Source of the DNA: Oceanospirillaceae bacterium
GTDB taxonomy: Bacteria; Pseudomonadota; Gammaproteobacteria; Pseudomonadales; Oceanobacteraceae
Direction: 5' to 3'
Assembly: GCA_024234265.1 (NCBI GenBank)
Contig: JACKOM010000003.1
Location: 248,001-312,000, forward strand
Length of the DNA stretch: 64,000 nt
Within the stretch, counting starts at the first letter, position 1, and each line of letters opens with the position of its first letter. The translations under genes and the position numbers were made by a program. Under the pieces are notes generated by a model, which saw nothing but the letters and a program-made list of their open reading frames with translations, did not search any database and was not told the DNA's origin. This document shows, in pieces, positions 54,030 through 63,628 of this stretch.

Positions 54030-54701
54030 ATGGATATCAACAGCCCTATCCAGCGCCTATTGTTAATAGGCCAGAAGAACATCCAGAATTCTCTGCTGAC
54101 CGGCTTCCTGCACCAACGCTTACCGATTGAGTGTGAAATGCTCGACGCAGCCCAGGAACTGAACCCCGAAACCCTCAAAGCAAACAGCCTGATCTGCATC
54201 GACGGCCACAGCCTGCGTTATGAAAAATGTAACGAAATCCTCGAAGTAGCACATGCCCGTCAGGCAGGCCAACGGGTCATCATTTTCAATATCGACATGA
54301 ACACCAGCTACGAGCAACTGGTGCAATGGCCGGAAATGGTGGGTTTCTTTTATAAAGGCACCAGCCAGAACCACATGGTCAAAGGGATTCTGGCCATCCT
54401 CAAGGGTGAGGTGTGGTTCAGCCGTAAGTTACTCAACAGTTTTATTTCCCGTTTCCGCCGTGCGCCGGCCCAAACGCCACCTGCGCTGTACAACCTGACC
54501 AAACGTGAAAAACAAATTCTGCAGCTCAGCGCCACCGGTGCAAAAAATGCGGATATTGCCGACCACCTCAACGTCAGCACCCACACGGTGAAAACCCACA
54601 TGTACAACCTGTTCAAGAAGATCAATGTGTCCAACCGGATACAGGCGATCAACTGGGCAAAACAGCATCTGCCCAGCCTTGAACTGGACCACGCGGAATA
54701 A
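54030..54701 (+). CDS. LuxR-type regulator, VpsT/CsgD-like
   Basis: The 223-residue product has a receiver-like N-terminal domain (RLLLIGQKNIQNSLLTGFL) and a C-terminal LuxR HTH (LTKREKQILQLSATGAKNADI then STHTVKTHMYNLFKKINVSNR). At 129-132 it reads WFSR in GEVWFSRKL. That fits the W-[FLM]-[TS]-R c-di-GMP motif of VpsT, not the YF[TS]Q form of CsgD. It is inserted between the MFS gene and uvrA. Likely a c-di-GMP-responsive regulator of matrix or adhesin genes. AAGGGA precedes the ATG. Confidence 0.9.
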   Translation: MDINSPIQRLLLIGQKNIQNSLLTGFLHQRLPIECEMLDAAQELNPETLKANSLICIDGHSLRYEKCNEILEVAHARQAGQRVIIFNIDMNTSYEQLVQWPEMVGFFYKGTSQNHMVKGILAILKGEVWFSRKLLNSFISRFRRAPAQTPPALYNLTKREKQILQLSATGAKNADIADHLNVSTHTVKTHMYNLFKKINVSNRIQAINWAKQHLPSLELDHAE

Positions 54702-54714
54702 TCACCGCGCCCGA

Positions 54715-54742
54715 TAAAAAAGCACCTGCGGGTGCTTTTTTT
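54715..54742 (+). terminator. Rho-independent terminator
   Basis: AAAAAGCACC pairs with GGTGCTTTTT around TGCG, followed by more Ts; ends the LuxR-type gene. Confidence 0.9.
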
Positions 54743-54815
54743 CATTCTGCATAAACCCCTTATTAGAGAAGGCTTCGTATATACTGCTTCTTTTTTCGAT
54801 TGCAGCGTGTGGGTT

Positions 54816-57638
54816 ATGGATAAAATACTGGTACGTGGGGCGCGTACCCACAATCTGAAAAACATCAATCTGGATATTCCCCGTGACAAACTGGTGGTGA
54901 TTACCGGTTTATCCGGTTCAGGTAAATCCTCCCTCGCGTTTGACACCTTATATGCCGAAGGTCAGCGCCGTTACGTGGAATCACTCTCCACCTACGCGCG
55001 CCAGTTTTTATCCATGATGGAAAAACCCGATGTGGACCACATCGAAGGTTTATCACCTGCCATTTCCATCGAGCAGAAATCCACCTCCCATAACCCACGC
55101 TCCACCGTAGGCACAGTTACCGAAATATACGACTACCTGCGTTTGTTATACGCCCGTGTCGGCCAGCCCCGCTGCCCAGACCATGGCGAGCATTTAGAAG
55201 CACAAACCGTCAGCCAGATGGTGGATCAGGTATTGGCCCTGCCTGAAGGCAGCAAGGTGATGGTGCTCGCACCGGTTGTGCAGGAACGTAAAGGTGAGCA
55301 CCTGCACCTGCTCGAGCAATTACGCAGTCAGGGTTTTGTGCGCGCGCGGGTTGATGGTGTGATCTGCGACCTGGACGATGTGCCCGAGCTGGAAAAAAAC
55401 AAAAAACACAGTATCGATGTGGTAGTTGACCGCCTTAAGGTCCGTGACGATATCCAACAGCGCCTGGCGGAATCCTTCGAAACGGCACTGGAATTAAGCA
55501 ATGGCATTGCGCGGGTGCAAAGCATGGATGACGACAGCATCAACCTGCTGTTCTCCAGCCGTTTTGCCTGCCCTGTGTGTGGTTACAGCATTCCCGATTT
55601 AGAGCCCCGTTTATTCTCCTTTAACAATCCCGCGGGGGCATGCCCCACCTGCGATGGCCTTGGGGTGAAACAGTATTTTGATCCTGAAAAAATTATTCAG
55701 GACGACAGCCTGAGCATCAGTGAAGGCGCTATCCGTGGCTGGGACAGACGCTCTGTGTATTACTACCAGATGCTGTGTGCCGTGGCGGAGCATTTTGGTT
55801 TCAGCGTGGATATACCACTGCGCAAACTGACGAAAAAGCAGCAGGGTTACATTCTCAACGGCAGTGGCAGTGAAAGCATTAACTTCCATTATGTGAACAG
55901 CCGCGGTGACACTGTCATCAAAAACCACACCTTTGAAGGTGTGCTGCCCAACCTGGAGCGCCGCTACCACGAAACCGATTCACAGATGGTGCGTGATGAG
56001 CTCGCCAAGCTGCTCAGTGTGCAGCCCTGCCCTGCGTGCGAAGGCTCACGCCTACGCAAAGAAGCGCGCAACGTGTTTATCGATGATCACAATATTGGCC
56101 AGATCACCTGCAAGCCCATCAGCGATGCCCAGGTCTATTTCAAAAGCCTCAAACTCAGTGGGCGCCGCGGTGAAATCGCCGATAAAATTCTTAAGGAAAT
56201 CCGCGACCGCCTGCAATTTCTGGTGAATGTGGGCCTGGATTACCTGTCGCTTGATCGTTCAGCGGATACCCTCTCGGGCGGTGAAGCGCAGCGTATCCGC
56301 CTTGCCAGTCAGATAGGCGCTGGCCTTGTGGGGGTTATGTACATTCTCGATGAACCCTCCATCGGCCTGCACCAGCGCGATAACGAACGCCTGCTGAAAA
56401 CCCTTGAGCACCTTCGTGACCTTGGTAATACCGTGATAGTGGTCGAGCACGATGAAGACGCTATCCGCGCCGCGGATTACATCGTGGATATCGGCCCCGG
56501 GGCCGGTGTGCATGGCGGTGAAGTCATCGCTGCAGGCACCCCTGCACAGATACTGAAAAACAAGAACTCCGTCACCGGGCAGTACCTGAGCGGAGCACGC
56601 AAAATTGAAATTCCCGGCAAACGCACCCCAGTCGATAAGGAAAAAATGCTGGTTTTAAGCGGTGCCAAAGGTAACAACCTGCAAAACGTAGAGCTCAGCA
56701 TTCCTGTGGGTTTATTCACCTGCGTGACCGGTGTCAGCGGCAGCGGCAAATCCACCCTGATTAACCGTACCCTGTTTCCGCTGGCGGCGATTGCCCTTAA
56801 CGGCGCATCCGTCATCAAACCCGATGTGCATGAGTCCGTGCAGGGTATGGAACATTTCGATAAATGCGTGGATATCGACCAAAGCCCGATAGGACGTACA
56901 CCCCGTTCTAACCCTGCTACCTATACAGGTATTTTCACTGCGGTGCGGGATTTATTTGCCGGCACCCAGGAGTCCCGTGCGCGGGGTTATCAGGTTGGAC
57001 GTTTTAGTTTTAACGTCAAAGGCGGGCGCTGCGAAGCCTGCCAGGGCGATGGTGTTATTAAAGTGGAAATGCACTTTCTCGCCGATATTTATGTGCCCTG
57101 TGATGTGTGTAAGGGCAAGCGCTATAACCGCGAAACCCTGGAAGTAAAATACAAAGGCAAAAATATTCACGAAGTTTTGGATATGACGGTCGAAGATGCA
57201 CTCGGCTTTTTTGAAGCCATTCCCGCACTGCACCGTAAACTGCAAACCCTGATGGATGTGGGCCTGAGTTATATAAAACTCGGCCAGAATGCGACAACCC
57301 TTTCCGGCGGTGAAGCGCAGCGGGTAAAACTTGCTAAGGAATTATCCAAACGCGATACAGGTAAAACCCTCTACATCCTCGATGAGCCGACCACAGGCCT
57401 GCACTTCCAGGATATTCAGCAGTTATTAACCGTATTGCACCGCCTGCGTGACCACGGCAATACCATAGTGGTGATCGAACATAACCTGGATGTGATTAAA
57501 ACCGCAGACTGGATTGTGGATCTTGGCCCAGAAGGAGGCTCCCGCGGCGGGCAAATTATTGCTGAGGGCACCCCCGAACAGGTGGTGAAGGTAAAAGGCT
57601 CCTTCACCGGCAAATTCCTTAAACCATTATTGGGCTGA
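54816..57638 (+). CDS. uvrA: Excinuclease ABC subunit A
   Basis: UvrA recognises DNA damage in nucleotide excision repair. I start at ATG 54816 (MDKILVRGARTHNLKNI), giving 940 residues. Features include Walker A GLSGSGKSSLAFD and GVSGSGKSTLINR, zinc-finger Cys pairs (CPVC/CPTC, CEAC/CDVC), and two ABC signatures (LSGGEAQRIRLASQ, LSGGEAQRVKLAKE). The product is full-length. It is divergent from the MFS-ssb genes. Confidence 0.98.
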   Translation: MDKILVRGARTHNLKNINLDIPRDKLVVITGLSGSGKSSLAFDTLYAEGQRRYVESLSTYARQFLSMMEKPDVDHIEGLSPAISIEQKSTSHNPRSTVGTVTEIYDYLRLLYARVGQPRCPDHGEHLEAQTVSQMVDQVLALPEGSKVMVLAPVVQERKGEHLHLLEQLRSQGFVRARVDGVICDLDDVPELEKNKKHSIDVVVDRLKVRDDIQQRLAESFETALELSNGIARVQSMDDDSINLLFSSRFACPVCGYSIPDLEPRLFSFNNPAGACPTCDGLGVKQYFDPEKIIQDDSLSISEGAIRGWDRRSVYYYQMLCAVAEHFGFSVDIPLRKLTKKQQGYILNGSGSESINFHYVNSRGDTVIKNHTFEGVLPNLERRYHETDSQMVRDELAKLLSVQPCPACEGSRLRKEARNVFIDDHNIGQITCKPISDAQVYFKSLKLSGRRGEIADKILKEIRDRLQFLVNVGLDYLSLDRSADTLSGGEAQRIRLASQIGAGLVGVMYILDEPSIGLHQRDNERLLKTLEHLRDLGNTVIVVEHDEDAIRAADYIVDIGPGAGVHGGEVIAAGTPAQILKNKNSVTGQYLSGARKIEIPGKRTPVDKEKMLVLSGAKGNNLQNVELSIPVGLFTCVTGVSGSGKSTLINRTLFPLAAIALNGASVIKPDVHESVQGMEHFDKCVDIDQSPIGRTPRSNPATYTGIFTAVRDLFAGTQESRARGYQVGRFSFNVKGGRCEACQGDGVIKVEMHFLADIYVPCDVCKGKRYNRETLEVKYKGKNIHEVLDMTVEDALGFFEAIPALHRKLQTLMDVGLSYIKLGQNATTLSGGEAQRVKLAKELSKRDTGKTLYILDEPTTGLHFQDIQQLLTVLHRLRDHGNTIVVIEHNLDVIKTADWIVDLGPEGGSRGGQIIAEGTPEQVVKVKGSFTGKFLKPLLG

Positions 57639-57663
57639 TATAGCCCCTGACACTGGAGTAAAT

Positions 57664-57960
57664 ATGTCTCAGGAAAAAGCTGCACAGAATATGGATAAAG
57701 ATTTTTTCAAACGCACGGACGCGTTTATCCAGCTGGCCAATCAGCTTTCCCAGGAACAGGATCTCGGTAAAGTCAGTGCCAGTCTGCTGTATGCTGCAGC
57801 ACGTTTTAATGCGTTTATCGTGGCATCTTCTGCTGCCGATAAAGCCGAAGCGGATCGCAATAAAGTGCAGGCGATTGATTATTTCACCAATCAATACCGC
57901 GCAATGCTGCTTGCCAATATGGATGATTACATCGAAAAATTCGACGAATACCTGAAATAA
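57664..57960 (+). CDS. DUF3144-family protein
   Basis: The 98-residue product fits DUF3144: DFFKRTDAFIQLANQLSQE, GKVSASLLYAAARFNAFIV, and YFTNQYRAMLLANMDDYIE. GGAG precedes the ATG. The family is found in gammaproteobacteria and has no defined function. It is 25 bases after uvrA and may be co-transcribed. Confidence 0.88.
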   Translation: MSQEKAAQNMDKDFFKRTDAFIQLANQLSQEQDLGKVSASLLYAAARFNAFIVASSAADKAEADRNKVQAIDYFTNQYRAMLLANMDDYIEKFDEYLK

Positions 57961-57987
57961 AACAAAGTCATAAAAATAAACGAAAAT

Positions 57988-58019
57988 AAAAAAGGCCATC
58001 ATAGATGGCCTTTTTTATT
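57988..58019. terminator. Bidirectional rho-independent terminator
   Basis: AAAAAGGCCATC pairs with GATGGCCTTTTT around ATA. It ends the DUF3144 gene on one strand and the ribosomal operon on the other. Confidence 0.92.
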
Positions 58020-58034
58020 TGTCCGCTGGGAGAC

Positions 58035-58427
58035 TTATTCAGCTACTTCTACAACTTCTTCAGAAGCAACTGGACGGTCAACCAGCTCAACGTAGCACAT
58101 AGGTGCGTTATCGCCAGCACGGAAACCGCACTTCAGAATACGCAGGTAGCCACCTTGACGGGACTGATAACGAGGACCCAGCTCGCTGAACAGTTTGCCT
58201 ACCGCTTCTTTAGAGCGGGTACGGTCAAACGCTAAACGACGGTTAGCAACGCTATCTTCTTTTGCCAGGGTAATCAGAGGCTCAGCAACACGGCGAAGCT
58301 CTTTTGCCTTTGGCAAAGTAGTTTTAATGATTTCATGTTCAAACAAGGACACGGCCATGTTTTTGAACATGGCGTGGCGATGTGAACTTGTACGGTTTAA
58401 GTGACGACCACTTTTACGATGACGCAT
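58035..58427 (-). CDS. rplQ: 50S ribosomal protein L17
   Basis: The 130-residue product starts MRHRKSGRHLNRTSSHRHAM, the invariant L17 N-terminus. It includes IIKTTLPKAKELRRVAEPLI. It is the last gene of the alpha operon, after rpoA, and is followed by the terminator at 57988. Confidence 0.98.
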   Translation of the reverse strand: MRHRKSGRHLNRTSSHRHAMFKNMAVSLFEHEIIKTTLPKAKELRRVAEPLITLAKEDSVANRRLAFDRTRSKEAVGKLFSELGPRYQSRQGGYLRILKCGFRAGDNAPMCYVELVDRPVASEEVVEVAE

Positions 58428-58454
58428 CTTTAAATTCCTTACCTGATACCCTAA

Positions 58455-59456
58455 TTAGGCAAGCGCTTTGTCTTCTTTCTTAAGGCTGGCTGGTGGCCAG
58501 TTCTCAAGATGCATACCCAAAGACAAACCACGGGAAGCCAACACGTCTTTAATTTCAGTGAGGGACTTCTTACCTAAGTTCGGAGTCTTCAGCAACTCAA
58601 CCTCGGTGCGCTGAATCAGGTCACCGATGTAGTAGATATTTTCTGCTTTCAGGCAGTTCGCGGAACGTACTGTCAGCTCAAGGTCATCTACTGGACGCAG
58701 CAGAATCGGATCAATTTCATCCTCAACTTCTACAACTTCCGGTGCTGTTTCATTTTCCAGGTCAACAAACACAGACAGCTGTTGCTGCAGGATTGTTGCG
58801 GAGCGACGGATCGCTTCTTCCGGATCAATGGTACCGTTAGTTTCCAGATCAATAACCAGCTTATCCAAGTCCGTACGCTGCTCAACACGCGCGTTTTCAA
58901 CGGCGTAAGCAACACGTAACACGGGGCTATAGGTTGCATCCAGCTGTAACTTACCGATGGATTTTGTTTCCTCTTCGTTCTGGGAACGTGAGTCAACAGT
59001 CTCATAACCGCGACCAGCTGCTACCTTGATATTCATCTTGATAGCGCCCTTGTTAGACAAGGTGCAAATAACGTGATCGGGGTTTGCGATATCAACACCA
59101 TGGTCGAGCTGAATATCACCTGCAGTTACTACACCCGCGCCTGATTTATTCAGGCTCAGGTAAGCTTCTTCGCGCTCGTGTAGTTTTACTGCCACCCCTT
59201 TCAGGTTCAACAAGATTTCGATTACATCTTCCTGCACGCCTTCGATGGTGCTGTACTCATGAAGTACGCCTTCGATCTCGACTTCAACGATAGCGGCACC
59301 CGGCATAGAGGAGAGCAGAATACGACGCAGTGCAGCGCCTAAAGTGTGGCCGAAACCGCGCTCAAGCGGCTCCAGCGTCACTTTGGCCTGCGTGCTGCTA
59401 ATCTGTTCTACCTGAATATGGCGCGGAGTTAGAAACTCGTTCACTGAACGCTGCAT
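58455..59456 (-). CDS. rpoA: RNA polymerase alpha subunit
   Basis: The 333-residue product has the N-terminal assembly domain (PLERGFGHTLGAALRRILLS) and a C-terminal domain with LELTVRSANCLKAENI and LLKTPNLGKKSLTEIKDVL, which contacts UP elements and regulators. Full family length. It lies between rpsD and rplQ. Confidence 0.99.
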   Translation of the reverse strand: MQRSVNEFLTPRHIQVEQISSTQAKVTLEPLERGFGHTLGAALRRILLSSMPGAAIVEVEIEGVLHEYSTIEGVQEDVIEILLNLKGVAVKLHEREEAYLSLNKSGAGVVTAGDIQLDHGVDIANPDHVICTLSNKGAIKMNIKVAAGRGYETVDSRSQNEEETKSIGKLQLDATYSPVLRVAYAVENARVEQRTDLDKLVIDLETNGTIDPEEAIRRSATILQQQLSVFVDLENETAPEVVEVEDEIDPILLRPVDDLELTVRSANCLKAENIYYIGDLIQRTEVELLKTPNLGKKSLTEIKDVLASRGLSLGMHLENWPPASLKKEDKALA

Positions 59457-59481
59457 AGCTGCCCCTTAAAAAGTTCCTCTA

Positions 59482-60102
59482 TTACTTGGAGTACAATTCC
59501 ACGATCAGGTTTTCGTTAATGTCAGCAGACAGTTCGGAACGCTCAGGCATAGCCTTGAAGGTACCAACCATTTTGCTGCTATCAACGTCAACCCACGCAA
59601 TGTCTGTACGCTGCGCAGCTAACTCAAGTGCGCCTTTAATACGCAATTGGTTTTTGGCTTTTTCACGGACAGAAACAACGTCACCGGATTTAATCTGGTA
59701 AGAAGGAATGTTTACTGTTTTACCGTTAATAGCAATGGCCTTGTGAGAAACCAGCTGGCGGGCTTCTGCACGGGTAGAGCCAAAGCCCATGCGATACACT
59801 ACGTTGTCAAGACGGGCTTCCAGCAGTTGCAGCAGGTTTTCACCGGTTGCGCCTTTACGGCGAGCTGCTTCTTTGTAGTAGCCACGGAATTGCTTTTCTA
59901 ATACGCCATAGATACGACGTACTTTTTGCTTCTCGCGCAGTTGCAGACCGTAGTCTGACAAACGTCCACGACCGGCACCGTGTACACCTGGTTTGTTTTC
60001 CAGTTTGCACTTGGTATCCAGTGCGCGCACGCCGCTTTTCAGGAACAGGTCGGTTCCCTCGCGACGAGACAGTTTACATTTTGGACCAATATAACGAGCC
60101 AT
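59482..60102 (-). CDS. rpsD: 30S ribosomal protein S4
   Basis: The 206-residue product starts MARYIGPKCKLSRREGTDLF and has the S4 RNA-binding domain (RLDNVVYRMGFGSTRAEARQ). In E. coli, S4 also represses this operon by binding the rpsM leader; I cannot confirm that structure here. Confidence 0.98.
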   Translation of the reverse strand: MARYIGPKCKLSRREGTDLFLKSGVRALDTKCKLENKPGVHGAGRGRLSDYGLQLREKQKVRRIYGVLEKQFRGYYKEAARRKGATGENLLQLLEARLDNVVYRMGFGSTRAEARQLVSHKAIAINGKTVNIPSYQIKSGDVVSVREKAKNQLRIKGALELAAQRTDIAWVDVDSSKMVGTFKAMPERSELSADINENLIVELYSK

Positions 60103-60114
60103 CTGTCTGTCTCC

Positions 60115-60507
60115 TTATACGCGACGTTTCTTCGGTGGACGGCAACCATTGTGGGGGATTGGAGTCACATCTGTGATGCTGCCAATCTTGTAACCACAGG
60201 CATTTAACGCGCGCACTGCCGATTCACGACCTGGGCCTGGACCTTTAACTTCAACGTCCAGGTTCTTCAAACCGTATTCTTTAGCTGCTTCGCCAGCACG
60301 TTCTGCTGCAACCTGAGCTGCAAACGGGGTGCTTTTACGGGAGCCGCGGAAACCAGAACCACCGGAGGTAGCCCAGGAAAGAGCGTTACCCTGACGGTCA
60401 GTAATGGTTACGATTGTGTTGTTAAAAGAAGCGTGGATGTGCGCAATGCCATCAACCACGGTCTTTTTAACCTTTTTCTTTACATTATTACGAGCTGGTT
60501 TAGCCAT
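60115..60507 (-). CDS. rpsK: 30S ribosomal protein S11
   Basis: The 130-residue product contains DGIAHIHASFNNTIVTITDR and ends DVTPIPHNGCRPPKKRRV, diagnostic of S11. It is followed closely by rpsD. Confidence 0.98.
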   Translation of the reverse strand: MAKPARNNVKKKVKKTVVDGIAHIHASFNNTIVTITDRQGNALSWATSGGSGFRGSRKSTPFAAQVAAERAGEAAKEYGLKNLDVEVKGPGPGRESAVRALNACGYKIGSITDVTPIPHNGCRPPKKRRV

Positions 60508-60523
60508 TTTTCACCCTGCCTTC

Positions 60524-60880
60524 TTAACGCTTAATAGGCTTACGTGGGCCTTTACGGGTACGCGCGTTAGTTTTAGTACGCTGACCACGTAATGGCAGAC
60601 TACGACGGTGACGGATACCACGATAGCAACCAAGGTCCATCAGACGCTTGATGCTCATAGTAACTTCACGACGGAGGTCACCTTCCACTGGGTTTTTAGC
60701 TACCTCATCACGAATGAGGTTCAGCTGATCTTCAGACAAATCGGCAATCTTGGTGGTTTCCGCGATACCAGTTGCAGCAAGAATTTGCTTAGCAGTGGTG
60801 CGGCCAATGCCGTAAACATAGGTCAGGGAAATGACCGCATGCTTATTGTCAGGAATGTTTACACCGGCTATACGAGCCAT
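60524..60880 (-). CDS. rpsM: 30S ribosomal protein S13
   Basis: The 118-residue product starts MARIAGVNIPDNKHAVISLT with YGIGRTTAKQIL and ends TRKGPRKPIKR, typical of S13. It is the first gene of the alpha operon, after rpmJ. Confidence 0.98.
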   Translation of the reverse strand: MARIAGVNIPDNKHAVISLTYVYGIGRTTAKQILAATGIAETTKIADLSEDQLNLIRDEVAKNPVEGDLRREVTMSIKRLMDLGCYRGIRHRRSLPLRGQRTKTNARTRKGPRKPIKR

Positions 60881-60997
60881 TTACATCACTCCCTTCAGCG
60901 CTGTGCGCTTTTGGGTTTTTATCTGGACAGGCACAAAATAATCCTCGGCCAGAGTGTTACCACCCTAGCCGATTAAGCCTATCCCCCAGAACGTCAA

Positions 60998-61111
60998 TTA
61001 ACCTTGACGTTGTTTGTGCTTGGGATCTGTGCAGATCACACGCACGGCACCGTTACGGCGAATAATTTTGCAGTTACGGCACATGGCTTTTACTGAAGCA
61101 CGAACTTTCAT
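60998..61111 (-). CDS. rpmJ: 50S ribosomal protein L36
   Basis: This 37-residue gene reads MKVRASVKAMCRNCKIIRRN and ends CTDPKHKQRQG. The CxxC and later Cys/His form the zinc site of the C+ type of L36. It sits between secY and rpsM as in other gammaproteobacteria. Confidence 0.97.
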   Translation of the reverse strand: MKVRASVKAMCRNCKIIRRNGAVRVICTDPKHKQRQG

Positions 61112-61138
61112 TTTGGTCTCCAGTTATCGAAACCTGAC

Positions 61139-62473
61139 TTAGCGGATCAAGCCACCTGTTCCAATTCCTTTCAGATTGGACTTTTTGAGCAGAGAGTCAT
61201 ACTGATGAGACATCAGATGTGACTGGACCTGCGCCATAAAATCCATCACCACAACTACTACGATGAGCAGCGAGGTTCCGCCTAAGTAGAACGGCACGTT
61301 GGCCGCAACCACCAGGAATTGGGGCAGCAATGATACAGCAGTTATATATAAAGCGCCAAATAAAGTTAAACGACCCAGAACACCGTCAATATAACTTGCC
61401 GTTTGCAGGCCTGGACGAATACCAGGGATAAACGCCCCGGACTTCTTCAGGTTTTCTGCAATGTCCTTCGAATTAAACATCAGCGCAGTGTAGAAGTAGC
61501 AGAAGAAGATAACTGCAGCAGAGAACAGAATAAGATACAGAGGCTTATTCGGACCCAGCGCCAGAGATACATCCTGCATCCACTCCCAGCCTTCAGTGCG
61601 ACCTAACCATTGTCCAAGGGACGCAGGAAACAACAGGATACTGGAAGCGAAGATCGGTGGAATTACACCGGCCATGTTAATTTTCAGAGGCAAATGACTT
61701 GTCTGAGCAGCAAAAACCTTACGGCCCTGCTGACGTTTGGCGTAGTTAATCGCAATGCGACGCTGACCACGCTCCATAAACACCACGAACGCTATACATG
61801 CCACAGCCAAAGCGGCTACCAGCAACAGTACAAGGATCTTGGTATCGCCCTGACGGGCAGATTCGAAAGACTGACCAATAGCACGGGGCAGACCAGCAAC
61901 AATACCTGCGAAGATCAGCATGGAAATACCATTGCCGATACCACGCTCAGTAATCTGCTCACCCAGCCACATCAGAAACACAGCGCCACATACAAAACTA
62001 CTAACAGCAGTAATGTAATAAAGTGCGCCGGTTTCGAATGCTACACCCTGGCTGCCGAGACCGGCAGCCACACCAAAGCCCTGAATCAGCGCAAGCAGAA
62101 CAGTGCCGTAGCGGGTGTATTGACTGATTTTACGGCGCCCAGCTTCACCCTCTTTTTTGAGAGCTTCAAGCTGAGGGCTCACTGCCGTCAGGAGTTGCAT
62201 GATGATGGAGGCCGAAATGTAGGGCATTATGCCCAGGGCAATAATCGACATCCGCTCCAACGCACCACCGGAGAACATGTTGAACATGCTCAGAATGGTG
62301 CCTTGGTTTTGTTCAAACAATGCAGCCAGTTTATCTGGGTTGATACCGGGTACCGGGATGTGTGCCCCGATACGGTATACAACGATAGCCAGGAGCAGGA
62401 ACTTCAGGCGACCCCAAAGTTCCCCCATGCCCGACGCCATCATACCTGTTGGTAATGAGCCTTGTTTAGCCAT
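61139..62473 (-). CDS. secY: Protein translocase subunit SecY
   Basis: SecY is the pore of the general secretion channel. The 444-residue product has about 10 TMs and includes IPVPGINPDKL, GGALERMSIIALGIMPYISA and the cytoplasmic loop ERGQRRIAINYAKRQQG. It is encoded at its conserved place after rplO and would serve export of the envelope proteins encoded elsewhere in the window. Confidence 0.99.
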   Translation of the reverse strand: MAKQGSLPTGMMASGMGELWGRLKFLLLAIVVYRIGAHIPVPGINPDKLAALFEQNQGTILSMFNMFSGGALERMSIIALGIMPYISASIIMQLLTAVSPQLEALKKEGEAGRRKISQYTRYGTVLLALIQGFGVAAGLGSQGVAFETGALYYITAVSSFVCGAVFLMWLGEQITERGIGNGISMLIFAGIVAGLPRAIGQSFESARQGDTKILVLLLVAALAVACIAFVVFMERGQRRIAINYAKRQQGRKVFAAQTSHLPLKINMAGVIPPIFASSILLFPASLGQWLGRTEGWEWMQDVSLALGPNKPLYLILFSAAVIFFCYFYTALMFNSKDIAENLKKSGAFIPGIRPGLQTASYIDGVLGRLTLFGALYITAVSLLPQFLVVAANVPFYLGGTSLLIVVVVVMDFMAQVQSHLMSHQYDSLLKKSNLKGIGTGGLIR

Positions 62474-62486
62474 TGGGACTTAGTCC

Positions 62487-62921
62487 TTATTCTTCAATTT
62501 TGCCGCCAGCAGCTTCGATTGCAGCCTTGGCACCTTTGGTCACCTGCAGACCTTTAACGGTCACAGCTTTGGTGATCTCGCCAGACAGAATCACTTTGGC
62601 GCGCTTGATGTTTTCACCGATGATATCGGCGTTTTTCAGCGCTGCCAGATCTACCACGTCGCCTTCACACAGAGCCAGCTCGTTCAGACGCACTTCTGCG
62701 TTGAACTGAGCAGTCAGTGAGGTGAAACCAAACTTTGGCAGACGGCGTTGCAAAGGCATTTGACCGCCTTCGAAACCTGGGGTGATGTTGCTGCCTGAAC
62801 GGGAGCCCTGACCCTTGTGGCCGCGACCACAGGTTTTGCCTAAACCACTACCGATACCACGGCCAACGCGTTTTTTGCTTGGCTTGGAACCTGGTGCTGG
62901 AGCTAAAGTATTTAAATGCAT
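62487..62921 (-). CDS. rplO: 50S ribosomal protein L15
   Basis: The 144-residue product has the Gly/Arg-rich RVGRGIGSGLGKTCGRGHKG segment and a FEGGQMPLQRRLPKFGF motif, diagnostic of L15. It overlaps the rpmD stop by one base (TAATG). Confidence 0.98.
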   Translation of the reverse strand: MHLNTLAPAPGSKPSKKRVGRGIGSGLGKTCGRGHKGQGSRSGSNITPGFEGGQMPLQRRLPKFGFTSLTAQFNAEVRLNELALCEGDVVDLAALKNADIIGENIKRAKVILSGEITKAVTVKGLQVTKGAKAAIEAAGGKIEE

Positions 62922-63103
62922 TACGCTTCCTCCACTTTAACAAGGTAATAAACCTTGTTAACCATGCCGCGAACGGATGGGGTATCTTCCAGTGTTACGG
63001 AGTGACCAATACGACGCAGACCTAAGCCTTTCATCGTGGCAATGTGCTTTGGCAGCTTGCCGATGGTGCTACGTACCTGAGTTACTTTGATTGTCTTAGC
63101 CAT
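62921..63103 (-). CDS. rpmD: 50S ribosomal protein L30
   Basis: The 60-residue product (KTIKVTQVRSTIGKLPKHIA and GLGLRRIGHSVTLEDTPSV) is a normal L30. Between rpsE and rplO. Confidence 0.98.
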   Translation of the reverse strand: MAKTIKVTQVRSTIGKLPKHIATMKGLGLRRIGHSVTLEDTPSVRGMVNKVYYLVKVEEA

Positions 63104-63108
63104 CTCTA

Positions 63109-63618
63109 TTACCCCAGGATCTGGTCAACAGACAGGCCGCGCTTAGCTGCAACTTGTTCTGGAGACTTCATCTTTTGCAGGCCGTTGAAGGTTGCACGCA
63201 CAACGTTTACTGGGTTGGTAGAGCCGTAGCACTTAGCCAGTACGTTGTGAACACCGCACAGTTCAAGAACTGCACGCATTGCACCACCGGCGATGATACC
63301 GGTACCTTCAGAAGCTGGCTGCATGTACACGCGGGAAGCGCCGTGACGGGCGTTCACAGGGTACTGCAGGGTAGAACCATCCAGCTGCACGCTGATCATG
63401 TTGCGCTTGGCTTGTTCCATTGCTTTTTGAATAGCAACAGGCACTTCACGCGCTTTACCACGACCAAAACCTACACGACCATTACCATCGCCAACCACTG
63501 TCAGTGCAGTGAAAGCGAAAATACGGCCACCTTTAACTACTTTGGCAACGCGGTTAACTTGTACCAGTTTTTCCTGGAGTTCACCTTCGTTGCTGCGTTC
63601 AATACGATCGTTTGCCAT
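63109..63618 (-). CDS. rpsE: 30S ribosomal protein S5
   Basis: The ATG at 63618 gives MANDRIERSNEGELQEKLVQ and 169 residues. It contains VVGDGNGRVGFGRGKAREVP and KCYGSTNPVNVVRATFNGL. An earlier in-frame start at 63651 would enter the rplR gap and is less likely. Confidence 0.98.
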   Translation of the reverse strand: MANDRIERSNEGELQEKLVQVNRVAKVVKGGRIFAFTALTVVGDGNGRVGFGRGKAREVPVAIQKAMEQAKRNMISVQLDGSTLQYPVNARHGASRVYMQPASEGTGIIAGGAMRAVLELCGVHNVLAKCYGSTNPVNVVRATFNGLQKMKSPEQVAAKRGLSVDQILG

Positions 63619-63628
63619 GGTTAGCCCC

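Noticed and set aside
61610..62455. 281-codon plus-strand frame opposite secY
   Set aside because: No family features; secY on the other strand is complete and conserved.
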